NCBI GenBank assembly: GCA_027023145.1 | Contig: JALVWV010000160.1 | Location: 1-11,300 of the forward strand | Length of the DNA stretch: 11,300 bases | Source: Campylobacteraceae bacterium | GTDB taxonomy: Bacteria > Campylobacterota > Campylobacteria > Campylobacterales > Sulfurovaceae | Reading direction: 5' to 3' | Shown here: positions 1 to 7,080 of the stretch, in pieces | Layout of the letters: every line of letters starts with the position of its first letter | Numbering within the stretch: the stretch's first letter is position 1 | The notes under the pieces: model-generated | The model's database searches: none | What the model saw: the letters and a program-made list of their open reading frames with translations, nothing else | Told to the model about the DNA's origin: nothing | Program-made: the position numbers and the translations under genes

Positions 1-2
1 AG

Positions 3-230
3 GCTTTTGCCAAAGAGCAGGGTCTACGCTACATCGAGAGCTATACCAACTTTATCACGTATTTGTTTGATGATCCGTACGATGCGACGCAGATTGCTGA
101 TACCCTTCTCCATCAAGGGGTGATCGTCCGCAATCTTACTTCGTACGGTCTCAATGCGATCCGCATCACCGTCGGAACGGCGCGTCAAAATGACCGTCTC
201 TTTTCCGTTCTCTTCGAGGCGCTCAATTGA
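3..230 (+). CDS. hisC: Histidinol-phosphate aminotransferase, C-terminal end (partial)
   Basis: This is the last 75 codons of a gene that begins before the window, in frame from base 3 to a TGA at 228-230. HisC is a pyridoxal-phosphate aminotransferase that interconverts histidinol phosphate and imidazole-acetol phosphate in cytoplasmic histidine synthesis. The visible part matches the small C-terminal domain of fold-type I aminotransferases. It contains the stretch GVIVRNLTSYGLNAIRITVG, whose IRITVG segment carries the conserved arginine that holds the substrate in this family. The PLP lysine lies outside the window. The stop overlaps the TTG start of the next gene, which suggests translational coupling. 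Other class I/II aminotransferases share this fold, but the RNLTSYGLNAIRITVGT signature and the recalled Campylobacterota gene order favour HisC. Confidence 0.88.
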   Translation, partial: AFAKEQGLRYIESYTNFITYLFDDPYDATQIADTLLHQGVIVRNLTSYGLNAIRITVGTARQNDRLFSVLFEALN

Positions 231-472
231 AAGAGGCTGTCATCATCAATGGTGCCTTATCGGAAGATATCGGGGCAGTGCCACTGGAGGATTTTAGCCG
301 ATTCAAAGAAAAAGTGATTATGATTAACACTTTAAAAGGTCTTGTCACCGACACCGACAAGGCAACCCTGAAGGCAATCGTCCGCAAAACGGGAACAGAT
401 ATGACGGTCAAAACCCTCAAGTATGCCCTCGAGATGATCGTCGAACAAGCGATAAAGCGAGTAACGACATGA
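227..472 (+). CDS. Small protein of unknown function between hisC and dxs
   Basis: This 81-residue open frame starts at a TTG that overlaps the hisC stop and ends in a TGA that overlaps the ATG of dxs, so it is tightly embedded in the operon. A GAGG sequence at 216-219, seven bases before the TTG, can serve as ribosome binding site. An in-frame ATG lies only at codon 32, which would leave about 50 residues. I see no signal peptide, membrane span or cysteine motif. The N-terminal half reads as short hydrophobic strands (EAVIING, KVIMINTLKGLVT). The C-terminal half looks helical with many lysines (DKATLKAIV, TLKYALEMIVEQAIKRV). I do not recognise the family. In C. jejuni and H. pylori the genes I recall directly before dxs are fliF, fliG and fliH, and this protein resembles none of them as far as I can tell. 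The coupled overlaps on both sides are the main argument that it is a real gene. Confidence 0.65.
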   Translation: MKEAVIINGALSEDIGAVPLEDFSRFKEKVIMINTLKGLVTDTDKATLKAIVRKTGTDMTVKTLKYALEMIVEQAIKRVTT

Positions 473-2295
473 ACTTGAACAGCAAAACAACGGTCGAGCT
501 TGAAGCGTTGGCAGAGAAAATACGTCAACGCATCCTTGAAGTGGTCAGCGAGAACGGCGGGCATTTAAGTCCCTCTTTGGGTGCTACTGACTTGATTGTG
601 GCGATGCATTCGGTCTTTGACCCGCAGAAGGATCCTTTTCTTTTTGATGTCTCGCATCAGGCGTATGCACATAAGCTCATTACGGATCGATGGGAAGATT
701 TTGAGACCCTGCGTCAATATGAAGGGATGTGCGGATATACCGATCCGGATGAGTCCCCTTTTGATTACTACAAAGCTGGACACAGCTCCACATCGATCTC
801 CCTAGCCGTGGGCGTAGCCAAAGCGTTTGCTCTCAAAGGGGAGACCGATCGAATACCCGTCGCCTTTATCGGGGACGGGAGTCTATCGGCCGGGATGGTC
901 TATGAAGCACTCAATGAACTGGGGGAGCGCCAATACCCAGTTGTGATCATCCTCAATGACAACGAGATGAGCATTTCGACCCCGATTGGGGCAATCAGTC
1001 GCTATCTCTCACGTACCATGTCCGGTCCAGTCTACAGCAAAGTCAAAAAAGTGGTCAAGGAGGGGCTTAAATCCATCTCGGCAGATGGAACGGCTTATGT
1101 CCTGAAACGGATCGACGAGTCGCTTCGGATTCTGACACCGGGTTTGCTGTTTGAAGAACTGGGGATCAAATACATTGGCCCCATTGACGGCCACAATATT
1201 GGAACCATCAAAGAGACACTAGAAATCGCCAAAGGAATGGGGCGCCCTGTCATTGTCCATGCCCAGACTACCAAAGGCAAAGGGTATGAATACGCTGAAG
1301 GAGCTGAACTCTCCAAGGAGAAGTGGCATGGTGTCAGTGCCTTTGACGTTGCTAATGGACAATCGGTCAAAAAAGGAGGGGTTGTCCCTGCAACGAAAAT
1401 CTTTTCCGACACCCTCGTGAATTTGGCTAAAAATGATCCCAAGATCGTAGGAGTAACTGCTGCTATGCCCAGTGGAACTGGGATGAACGGTCCAATGAAA
1501 GCTTTCCCGGATCGTTTCTGGGATGTGGCCATCGCAGAGCAGCATGCCGTCACCTCAATGGGACCCTTAGCCAAAGAGGGATTCAAACCCTTTTGTGCCA
1601 TTTATTCCACCTTCCTGCAGCGGGGATACGATCAGGTAATCCACGACATTGCTCTGATGAATGTCGGGGTAAGTTTTGCAATTGATCGGGCAGGGATTGT
1701 CGGCGAAGATGGAGAGACCCATCAGGGTGCGTTTGATATCTCCTATCTGCGTGCCATCCCCAATATGACCCTTGCAGCTCCCTACAACAAAACATCGCTT
1801 GAGAAAATCATAGCCTTTGCGGCTGAGTATGATCGTCCGTTTGCATTTCGCTACCCACGTGGTGCGTTTATCGCAGCAGATGAAGCAGTACCGGATTATG
1901 CTCTTGGCAAAGGAGAAATTCTCCATCAGGGACGCGAGATAGCTTTGATCGGCTACGGCAACGGTGTTGGTCGTGCTATGCATACAGCTGAAATCATGCA
2001 CGGCGATCCAACAGTAGTCGATCTGCGATTTGTCAAACCACTGGACGAAGCGCTTCTTGGTGAACTGGCGATGACCCACCGGCGCTGGTATGTCTTCAGC
2101 GACAGTGCTGCTGCTGGCGGAGTCGGGTCAGCACTGATGGAGGCGCTGGCACGGATGGGAATACGGGACGTGCAGGTGACGACCTTCGAGTACCCAGATA
2201 CATTTATCCGTCACGGCAATACCCGCTTGATCGAAGAGTCGCTGGGGCTTCTTCCGGAACAGTTGGCAAAAACGATCGAAAATCAAACGTATTAA
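469..2295 (+). CDS. dxs: 1-deoxy-D-xylulose-5-phosphate synthase
   Basis: The 608-residue protein condenses pyruvate and glyceraldehyde 3-phosphate to 1-deoxy-D-xylulose 5-phosphate. This is the first step of the MEP isoprenoid pathway, and the product also feeds thiamine and pyridoxal synthesis. It is cytoplasmic and depends on thiamine diphosphate (TPP) and Mg2+. The TPP-binding motif is clear: GDG at residues 135-137 and the paired NDNEMSI at 163-169, with GHSSTS at 104-109 before it. The central pyrimidine-binding domain carries the catalytic glutamate E357 in IAEQHAVTSM and the conserved segment DRAGIVGEDGETHQGAFD at 407-423. A transketolase C-terminal domain follows from about residue 485. 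Length is slightly below the usual 610-640 but no domain is missing. The ATG overlaps the preceding stop (ATGA), so translation is probably coupled. metK starts 12 bases downstream. Confidence 0.97.
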   Translation: MNLNSKTTVELEALAEKIRQRILEVVSENGGHLSPSLGATDLIVAMHSVFDPQKDPFLFDVSHQAYAHKLITDRWEDFETLRQYEGMCGYTDPDESPFDYYKAGHSSTSISLAVGVAKAFALKGETDRIPVAFIGDGSLSAGMVYEALNELGERQYPVVIILNDNEMSISTPIGAISRYLSRTMSGPVYSKVKKVVKEGLKSISADGTAYVLKRIDESLRILTPGLLFEELGIKYIGPIDGHNIGTIKETLEIAKGMGRPVIVHAQTTKGKGYEYAEGAELSKEKWHGVSAFDVANGQSVKKGGVVPATKIFSDTLVNLAKNDPKIVGVTAAMPSGTGMNGPMKAFPDRFWDVAIAEQHAVTSMGPLAKEGFKPFCAIYSTFLQRGYDQVIHDIALMNVGVSFAIDRAGIVGEDGETHQGAFDISYLRAIPNMTLAAPYNKTSLEKIIAFAAEYDRPFAFRYPRGAFIAADEAVPDYALGKGEILHQGREIALIGYGNGVGRAMHTAEIMHGDPTVVDLRFVKPLDEALLGELAMTHRRWYVFSDSAAAGGVGSALMEALARMGIRDVQVTTFEYPDTFIRHGNTRLIEESLGLLPEQLAKTIENQTY

Positions 2296-2307
2296 AAGGA
2301 GAAAAAA

Positions 2308-3465
2308 GTGACAAAAGAATATATTTTTACCAGCGAATCGGTCACCGAAGGGCATCCGGACAAGATGGCCGACCAGATCAGTGATGCGATTTTGGATTAC
2401 ATCATTGAGCGGGATACCGGTGCACGCGTGGCATGTGAAACACTGCTGAGCAATGGCTTTTGTGTCATCGCCGGCGAACTCAAAACCCAAACGTATGCCC
2501 CCATGCAGGAGATCGCCCGGGAAGTGGTGCGGGAAATCGGCTACACCGATGCCAGTTTTGGCTTTGATTACCGCAGTGCCGGCGTGCTTAACGGGGTGGG
2601 TGAGCAAAGCCCGGATATCAACCAGGGGGTGGATCAAAGCTCCGGTGAGACCGGTGCGGGGGATCAAGGGTTGATGTTTGGGTATGCGTGCAACGAGACC
2701 AAAGAGCTGATGCCTCTGCCAATTTCATTGGCACACAAGATCACGGCCAAATTGGCCGAAGTACGCAAAAATGGCACCCTCCCATATCTGCGTCCTGATG
2801 GCAAAGCTCAAGTGAGTGTCCGTTACCGTAACGGAAAGCCAGTTGAAGTGACGACAGTCGTTGTCTCCACTCAGCATAGCCCCGATGTTGATCAGGAGAC
2901 GCTCCACAAAGACATTCTTACTGAAGTGATCCATGCCGTGATCCCCGAAGACCTCCTTGCCGAGGATATTATCTACCACATCAATCCCACTGGTCGTTTT
3001 GTTATCGGAGGACCACAAGGGGATGCCGGCTTGACCGGACGCAAAATCATCGTCGATACTTACGGAGGATCCTGCCCTCACGGTGGTGGTGCCTTTTCGG
3101 GTAAAGACCCCACCAAAGTGGATCGATCTGCCGCTTATGCGGCTCGCTATGTTGCTAAAAACCTTGTAGCTGCTGGTGTAGCCGATCGAGTAACGATTCA
3201 GGTCGCCTATGCTATTGGAGTGGTAGAGCCTGTCTCCATCCTCGTAGATACGCATGGAACAGGCGCAGTCTCAGAAGAGAAGATTGAAGCATGTGTGACC
3301 GAACTGTTTGACTTGACTCCCGCCGGAATTATTCGGGAATTGGATCTGCTCAAGCCTATTTACCGTCGTACAGCTGCATACGGACACTTCGGTCGGGAAG
3401 AATCGGGATTCACTTGGGAAAAAACCGATAAGGTTGATGCGATAAGGGCTCATTTAGGACTCTAA
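2308..3465 (+). CDS. metK: S-adenosylmethionine synthetase (methionine adenosyltransferase)
   Basis: The 385-residue enzyme makes S-adenosylmethionine from methionine and ATP, releasing phosphate and pyrophosphate. It works as a cytoplasmic tetramer with Mg2+ and K+. The start is a GTG at 2308 behind a strong AAGGAG at 2296-2301. Family signatures are complete: the N-terminal TSESVTEGHPDKMADQISDA at residues 8-27 with catalytic H16 and D18, the GAGDQG hexapeptide at 116-121, and the glycine-rich GGGAFSGKDPTK loop at 259-270. Length matches the family (about 384). The variant GGSCPHGGG appears where many bacteria have a GGxARHGGG form. It lies 12 bases after dxs and is probably co-transcribed. 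In H. pylori metK precedes ndk directly, as I recall. Here a ferredoxin gene with its own promoter sits between them. Confidence 0.98.
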   Translation: MTKEYIFTSESVTEGHPDKMADQISDAILDYIIERDTGARVACETLLSNGFCVIAGELKTQTYAPMQEIAREVVREIGYTDASFGFDYRSAGVLNGVGEQSPDINQGVDQSSGETGAGDQGLMFGYACNETKELMPLPISLAHKITAKLAEVRKNGTLPYLRPDGKAQVSVRYRNGKPVEVTTVVVSTQHSPDVDQETLHKDILTEVIHAVIPEDLLAEDIIYHINPTGRFVIGGPQGDAGLTGRKIIVDTYGGSCPHGGGAFSGKDPTKVDRSAAYAARYVAKNLVAAGVADRVTIQVAYAIGVVEPVSILVDTHGTGAVSEEKIEACVTELFDLTPAGIIRELDLLKPIYRRTAAYGHFGREESGFTWEKTDKVDAIRAHLGL

Positions 3466-3494
3466 AATTCTCTCGATTTTCCTGAGATTAAAGT

Positions 3495-3510
3495 AAGGTT
3501 TAAAAACCTT
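3495..3510. promoter_or_regulatory. Inverted repeat upstream of fdxA, possible operator
   Basis: The sequence AAGGTTTAAAAACCTT has perfect 7-base arms (AAGGTTT and AAACCTT) separated by two A residues. The spacer is too short for a stable RNA hairpin, so a DNA-binding site is the more natural reading. It ends one base before the TG of the extended -10 element, i.e. it occupies the place of a -35 box, where a bound protein would act on the fdxA promoter. No regulator can be named from the sequence. Chance occurrence in an AT-rich gap remains possible. Confidence 0.4.
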
Positions 3511-3511
3511 G

Positions 3512-3520
3512 TGATATAGT
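3512..3520 (+). promoter_or_regulatory. Extended -10 promoter of fdxA
   Basis: TGATATAGT fits the extended -10 pattern TGn-TATAnT of the housekeeping sigma factor. It lies 28 bases before the fdxA ATG and predicts a transcription start near 3527. There is no good -35 hexamer. Campylobacterota housekeeping promoters are known for lacking one and relying on the -10 region. The AAGGTTT inverted repeat lies immediately upstream. Confidence 0.6.
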
Positions 3521-3548
3521 GCGGATACCATAACTAAAAGGAGAAAAT

Positions 3549-3824
3549 ATGGCTGTAATTATTACCGATATTTGCATCAGCTGTGCCGCATGTATTGACG
3601 AGTGTCCTGTTGAAGCAATTGTAGATGAGGACGATAACCCAACTGGTGAGGACATCTACTATGTTCACTCGGACAAGTGTGTTGAGTGTGTAGGGTACCA
3701 CGATACGCCAGCATGTGCTGAGGCTTGCCCCACTGAGGGATGCATCCAATGGGATGACTGTGTCGAAGGGCAACCATGCTCTGAAAATCGTGGCGAGAAA
3801 GGAACTCCCGTCATCGACGACTAA
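3549..3824 (+). CDS. fdxA: 2[4Fe-4S] ferredoxin, Alvin type
   Basis: This 91-residue protein is a small soluble low-potential electron carrier. The first cluster motif is C9-x2-C12-x2-C15-x3-C19-P. The second is C44-x2-C47-x8-C56-x3-C60-P, with the eight-residue insertion typical of Allochromatium vinosum-type ferredoxins instead of the usual x2. Further cysteines occur at 65, 71 and 77 in the C-terminal extension, which is acidic, ends in two aspartates and is also typical of the group. The protein is strongly acidic overall. In Campylobacterota this ferredoxin is thought to serve oxidoreductases of the pyruvate and 2-oxoglutarate:acceptor type, though the partner cannot be read from this window. 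A strong AAGGAG (3538-3543) precedes the ATG. The gene has its own promoter and a hairpin after it, so it may be transcribed alone. In C. jejuni fdxA is likewise next to ndk, as I recall. Confidence 0.95.
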   Translation: MAVIITDICISCAACIDECPVEAIVDEDDNPTGEDIYYVHSDKCVECVGYHDTPACAEACPTEGCIQWDDCVEGQPCSENRGEKGTPVIDD

Positions 3825-3840
3825 TCCCTCGCTTTCTGAA

Positions 3841-3857
3841 GCCGCCTCTGTGGCGGC
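3841..3857 (+). terminator. GC-rich hairpin after fdxA, possible terminator
   Basis: GCCGCC-TCTGT-GGCGGC forms a perfect 6-base-pair GC stem with a five-base loop, 16 bases after the fdxA stop. The downstream bases AGCTCTTCT are only moderately U-rich, so termination may be partial. A second, weaker hairpin (AGACA-GATATA-TGTCT, 3867-3882) follows at once. Confidence 0.5.
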
Positions 3858-3953
3858 AGCTCTTCTAGACAGATATATGTCTCCTGCATGATTAATACAT
3901 ATTTAACATTCCTTTCGATAAACTTTCGCCCAATCTTTCTATAGGAATCTTTT

Positions 3954-4367
3954 ATGGAACAAACTCTCTCCATCATCAAACCTGATGCCGTAGCCAAAAA
4001 TGTCGTCGGTGAAATTCTTGCCCGTTTTGAAAAAGCTGGATTGCGTATCGCTGCGACCAAGAAGATCCAGTTGAGCCGTGCGGACGCCGAGGCGTTTTAT
4101 GCTGTACACGCCGAGCGCCCTTTTTTCGGAGATCTCGTTGAGTTCATGATCTCCGGCCCCGTCGTCGTCACCGTTCTCGAAGGAGAAAATGCCATGGCAA
4201 AAAATCGTGAACTCATGGGTGCGACCAACCCCAAAGAAGCCGCCGCCGGTACCATCCGTGCCGACTTTGCCGAGAGCATCGACGCCAATGCTGTTCACGG
4301 CAGTGATTCACTTGAAAATGCTGCTATTGAAATCAACTTCTTCTTTGCCCAAAGGGAGATCGTCTAA
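3954..4367 (+). CDS. ndk: Nucleoside diphosphate kinase
   Basis: The 137-residue enzyme transfers the gamma-phosphate of ATP to other nucleoside diphosphates through a phospho-histidine and so balances the NTP and dNTP pools. The active-site histidine H115 is in NAVHGSDS (residues 112-119), the diagnostic Ndk signature. TLSIIKPDAV at 4-13 carries the conserved nucleotide-binding lysine K9, and MGATNPKEAAAGTIRADF spans 88-105. Length is normal for the compact bacterial form (about 137-143). The ATG is preceded by AGGA at 3943-3946. The 129-base gap upstream contains the hairpins after fdxA, and I could not place a convincing promoter in it. The next gene begins 3 bases after the stop, so ndk leads or belongs to the ndk-DUF177-rpmF-plsX unit. 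Confidence 0.98.
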   Translation: MEQTLSIIKPDAVAKNVVGEILARFEKAGLRIAATKKIQLSRADAEAFYAVHAERPFFGDLVEFMISGPVVVTVLEGENAMAKNRELMGATNPKEAAAGTIRADFAESIDANAVHGSDSLENAAIEINFFFAQREIV

Positions 4368-4370
4368 CAC

Positions 4371-4745
4371 GTGAAAATCGCGTTTGACAAAGTGGGGGCC
4401 ACTCCCAAATCTTTTACTCTCACTCAGGATGCCGTCCATTTTGAGGGAAGTTTAGCGAAGACGGGCTCCCATCAAATCGCCCTTGAAGGCAAACTTCACG
4501 GCAGCATAACGCTAGAGTGCGATCGGTGTGGATCCACATACGATCAGGCGTTGGAGGAATCTTTGACGCTCCAGATCAGTGACCGTGTCGTGCAAGATAA
4601 AGAAGATTTGGATATAATCGAGTTTTTGGATGGCATGATTGACCTCATGTACGTCCTTCAGAGCGAGACAAATGCCCTCGCTGGTGACTATCATTTTTGC
4701 CCCACATGTGCGGCATCGGATGAAACACTTGAAATCGAATTTTAA
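4371..4745 (+). CDS. DUF177 / YceD-family protein
   Basis: The 124-residue protein starts at a GTG three bases after ndk, with an AAGGGAG (4352-4358) somewhat far upstream. YceD/DUF177 proteins are encoded just before rpmF in very many bacteria. Their role is not firmly settled; links to 23S rRNA maturation or accumulation have been reported. The sequence shows two CxxC pairs, C50-DR-C53 and C110-PT-C113, which could form a metal-binding knuckle. Between them lies an acidic segment (about residues 77-90) rich in D and E. I see no signal peptide or membrane span. Family assignment rests on position immediately before rpmF-plsX-fabH and on the ITLECDRCG-type motif typical of the group. H. pylori and C. 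jejuni have an unnamed gene in the same place, as I recall. Confidence 0.82.
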   Translation: MKIAFDKVGATPKSFTLTQDAVHFEGSLAKTGSHQIALEGKLHGSITLECDRCGSTYDQALEESLTLQISDRVVQDKEDLDIIEFLDGMIDLMYVLQSETNALAGDYHFCPTCAASDETLEIEF

Positions 4746-4760
4746 CAGAAAGGATTTACC

Positions 4761-4913
4761 ATGGCAGTACCTAAGAGACGCGTAAGTAAAACACGAGCGG
4801 CCAAGCGCCGAACACACTACAAGTTGACATTGCCCCGTCCCGTCAAAGATGCCGACGGCACCTGGCGCATGCCTCACCATATGAATATGACCACCGGTCA
4901 GTATAAAGACTGA
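4761..4913 (+). CDS. rpmF: Large ribosomal subunit protein bL32
   Basis: This 50-residue gene encodes a small basic protein of the 50S ribosomal subunit. It begins MAVPKRRVSKTRAAKRRTHY, which is diagnostic of bL32, followed by KLTLPRPVKDADGTWRMPHH. It has no cysteine, so it is of the zinc-free type: the position of the first CxxC knuckle of zinc-binding L32 is not conserved and a double histidine (39-40) is present instead. AAAGGA at 4749-4754 is the ribosome binding site, and the gap to the DUF177 gene is 15 bases. Its TGA stop (4911-4913) overlaps the ATG of plsX, so rpmF and plsX are probably translationally coupled. The YceD-rpmF-plsX-fabH order is one of the most widely conserved in bacteria. 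Confidence 0.97.
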   Translation: MAVPKRRVSKTRAAKRRTHYKLTLPRPVKDADGTWRMPHHMNMTTGQYKD

Positions 4914-5926
4914 TGCGCCATACCGATCGCAACGTCCGCATCGCGATTGACGCGATGGGGGGTGATCACGGTCCAGAGCCGATCATCGAAGGGTGCGTGC
5001 AAGCACTCGAAGAGAAGCGCTTTATCCCTGTTCTCGTCGGAAAACGTGACGAGATTCTCTCCTATCTCCCCCTCTATTATCAAGACAGAATCGAAATCGT
5101 TGATGCAGATGATGTGATCACCATGAGTGATCAGGCAACCAATGCCCTCAAACGCAAAGAGTCGTCCATCTATAAAGCGATTGAGCTGGTGCGTGATGGT
5201 CAGGCGAATGGAGTGGTCTCAGCCGGGCACAGTGGCGCGACGATGACGCTGGCTACCCTGCGTATTGGGCGTCTTCCTCATATCTCGAAACCGGCTTTGG
5301 CAACCCTGATGCCGACGGATATCGGTAAGAAAACGCTGGTACTCGATGTGGGAGCCGTCGTTGAGTGCAAGGCACAGAACCTCTATGAGTTCGGTGCGAT
5401 GGGAGAAGCATATGCACTGGAAGTGCTGGGGGTAGACAATCCGAAGATTGGGCTCCTTGCCAACGGTGAAGAGGAGAGCAAGGGGAATGAGCTGACCAAA
5501 GAGGCGTTCCCACTCCTGAAAGATCTGGATAATTTTGTCGGCAATGTTGAGGGGCGAGATATCTTCAACGGTGCCGTGGATGTCGTAGTGACGGATGGTT
5601 TCACCGGAAATATCATGCTCAAGACGAGCGAAGGGGTTGCTGAGGCGATTCTTTCCCTGATGCGTCAGCATATCCAGAAATCACTTCCCGCCAAGATCGG
5701 GGCACTGTTGATGAAGCGCAAAGTCTTCAGCAACTTAAAAAAAGAGATCGACTATGCTGAGTATGGTGGAGCTCCTTTGCTAGGAATCAATGGCTGTGCA
5801 ATTATTTCACATGGCAGCAGCAATGCCAAAGCGATCAAAAACGCTATTTTCCAGGCAATTCACTATACTCAGTCGGATGTCAATAAAAAGATCGAAGATT
5901 TGCTGGCGGTCAATCAAAAAGATTAA
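4913..5926 (+). CDS. plsX: Phosphate acyltransferase PlsX
   Basis: The 337-residue peripheral membrane enzyme converts acyl-ACP to acyl-phosphate, the donor used by PlsY for the first acylation of glycerol 3-phosphate in phospholipid synthesis. The N-terminal IAIDAMGGDHGPEPIIEG (residues 10-27) is the family signature. It is followed by VVSAGHSGATMTLA at 101-114, GLLANGEEESKGNELTKEAF at 180-199 and VVVTDGFTGNIMLKTSEG at 224-241. Length is typical (330-350). Where many bacteria have DVGANVD, this protein has DVGAVVE (145-151). The start ATG overlaps the rpmF stop (TGATG), and no separate Shine-Dalgarno sequence is needed if translation is coupled. A hairpin follows the stop. Confidence 0.97.
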   Translation: MRHTDRNVRIAIDAMGGDHGPEPIIEGCVQALEEKRFIPVLVGKRDEILSYLPLYYQDRIEIVDADDVITMSDQATNALKRKESSIYKAIELVRDGQANGVVSAGHSGATMTLATLRIGRLPHISKPALATLMPTDIGKKTLVLDVGAVVECKAQNLYEFGAMGEAYALEVLGVDNPKIGLLANGEEESKGNELTKEAFPLLKDLDNFVGNVEGRDIFNGAVDVVVTDGFTGNIMLKTSEGVAEAILSLMRQHIQKSLPAKIGALLMKRKVFSNLKKEIDYAEYGGAPLLGINGCAIISHGSSNAKAIKNAIFQAIHYTQSDVNKKIEDLLAVNQKD

Positions 5927-5937
5927 TCCTTTTCCGA

Positions 5938-5964
5938 CCATAGGGGCATGAAGCCCCCTTATGG
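5938..5964 (+). terminator. Hairpin between plsX and fabH
   Basis: CCATAGGGGC and GCCCCCTTATGG can pair around the loop ATGAA, giving a stem of about ten pairs with a small bulge, 11 bases after the plsX stop. There is no U-tract after it, so an intrinsic terminator is only one option. It could also stabilise mRNA or be a member of a small palindromic repeat family. The right arm runs into the extended -10 of fabH: its last bases ATGG contain the TG of that promoter. Confidence 0.45.
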
Positions 5965-5970
5965 TACAAT
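5962..5970 (+). promoter_or_regulatory. Extended -10 promoter of fabH
   Basis: TGGTACAAT matches the extended -10 pattern TGn-TAnAAT, with a predicted start near 5977 and a leader of about 37 bases before the fabH ATG. The region that would carry a -35 box is the hairpin at 5938-5964, so no ordinary -35 element is present. This would let fabH be expressed apart from plsX. Confidence 0.5.
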
Positions 5971-6013
5971 ACCCGACTATATTATTCCTCGCGTTACCTT
6001 GAAAAGGAGTGTT

Positions 6014-7018
6014 ATGTCTCTCTATGCCGCTTTTCGCTCAATCGGAGCTTATGTTCCCGAAAAAATCCTCACCAATGCCGATCTGGAACAGATGGTCGAT
6101 ACCTCGGATGAATGGATCACCAAACGTACCGGCATCAAAGAACGTCGACTGGCTGCGGATGATGAATCCACCAGCGATATGGCAGCAAAAGCCTCTCAAA
6201 TTGCCATGGACCGCGCCGGATTGACCCATGAGGATATTGACTTGGTTGTGTGCGCTACGGTCACGCCGGATTACTTTAACATGCCTTCTACTGCCACGGT
6301 AATTTCTGACAAACTGAATATCCGCAATGTCCAAGCCTTCGATATTTCCGCCGCGTGCAGCGGGTTTGTCTATGCGTTGTCGGTCGCACGGGCTTTTGTT
6401 GAATCAGGCATGAAAAAGAATGTCCTAATCATCGGCGCCGAGAAATTCAGCTCGATTGTGGATTGGACCGATCGGGGGACATGCATCCTCTTTGGCGATG
6501 GAGCCGGGGCAGCAGTCATCTCAGCCACCGAGGACAAAAGTGAAGCGATCATCGATATCCATGCCAGTGCCGATGGCGCGTATACCGATATGCTCATCAC
6601 TCCGGCTCCGGGCTCTGTGCACCCCATGAATCAGGCCAATCTCGATGCGGGATTGCAGTATGTCCAGATGAAGGGGAACGAGACATTCAAGCTGGCGGTT
6701 AAAACACTGACTAAAGATGTCAAAGAGATTCTCGAGAAGAACAACATCGATGCGGCAGACATCCCCCACTTCATCCCCCATCAGGCCAACTACCGCATCA
6801 TAAAAGCCGTCGGCGATGCACTCGGGATGCGGGAGGATCAGACCGTATTAACGATCCATAAATACGGCAACACTTCTGCCGCCTCCATCCCCATGGCGAT
6901 CAACGATCTCTATGAAGCTGGTGGTCTTAAACACGGAGAGTTGATGCTGCTCGATACCTTCGGCGGAGGATTGACCTGGGCGAGTGCGGTGCTTCCATTT
7001 GCCGGGAAAAACGCGTAG
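6014..7018 (+). CDS. fabH: 3-oxoacyl-ACP synthase III (beta-ketoacyl-ACP synthase III)
   Basis: The 334-residue condensing enzyme starts fatty acid synthesis by joining acetyl-CoA to malonyl-ACP. The catalytic triad is complete: C115 in DISAACSGFVYAL (110-122), H256 in IPHQANYRII (254-263) and N286 in YGNTSAAS (284-291). TSDEWITKRTGIKERR (30-45) and the C-terminal GGGLTW (317-322) are also typical. I chose the ATG at 6014 because a strong AAGGAG lies at 6004-6009 and MSLYAAFRSIGAYVPE is the normal N-terminus. The open frame extends back to an ATG at 5948, but that codon lies inside the hairpin loop and upstream of the predicted promoter start. It follows plsX after 87 bases, as in many bacteria. 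Downstream are two hairpins that may end the unit. Confidence 0.97.
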   Translation: MSLYAAFRSIGAYVPEKILTNADLEQMVDTSDEWITKRTGIKERRLAADDESTSDMAAKASQIAMDRAGLTHEDIDLVVCATVTPDYFNMPSTATVISDKLNIRNVQAFDISAACSGFVYALSVARAFVESGMKKNVLIIGAEKFSSIVDWTDRGTCILFGDGAGAAVISATEDKSEAIIDIHASADGAYTDMLITPAPGSVHPMNQANLDAGLQYVQMKGNETFKLAVKTLTKDVKEILEKNNIDAADIPHFIPHQANYRIIKAVGDALGMREDQTVLTIHKYGNTSAASIPMAINDLYEAGGLKHGELMLLDTFGGGLTWASAVLPFAGKNA

Positions 7019-7050
7019 GGTGCGTAATAACACCAATAGAATTTTGGTAT

Positions 7051-7071
7051 GTTTTGCTGTGCAAAACTTTT
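7051..7071 (+). terminator. Hairpin plus T-tract after fabH, likely intrinsic terminator
   Basis: GTTTTGC-TGT-GCAAAAC is a perfect 7-base-pair stem with a three-base loop followed directly by TTTT, 33 bases after the fabH stop. The stem is AT-rich, so it is weaker than a classical terminator, but the layout fits one that closes the plsX-fabH unit. Confidence 0.55.
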
Positions 7072-7080
7072 ATCAGGGGC

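Noticed and set aside
1095..1601. 168-codon minus-strand open frame inside dxs
   Set aside because: It lies entirely antisense to the strongly supported dxs gene, has no recognisable domain and no ribosome binding context. The same applies to the minus frames at 1567-2079, 2128-2667, 2725-3255 and 5219-5671.
3466..3494. Possible terminator after metK
   Set aside because: Only a CTC/GAG pairing of three bases can be formed around TCGATTTTCCT, too weak to call.
3883..3953. Promoter for ndk
   Set aside because: Several AT-rich stretches (GATTAATAC, GATAAACT, TATAGG) are only partial -10 matches, and the last overlaps the ribosome binding site. None stands out.
5948..6013. Longer fabH start giving 22 extra residues
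   Set aside because: The ATG at 5948 sits in the hairpin loop and upstream of the -10 element. The ATG at 6014 has AAGGAG and gives the normal FabH N-terminus.
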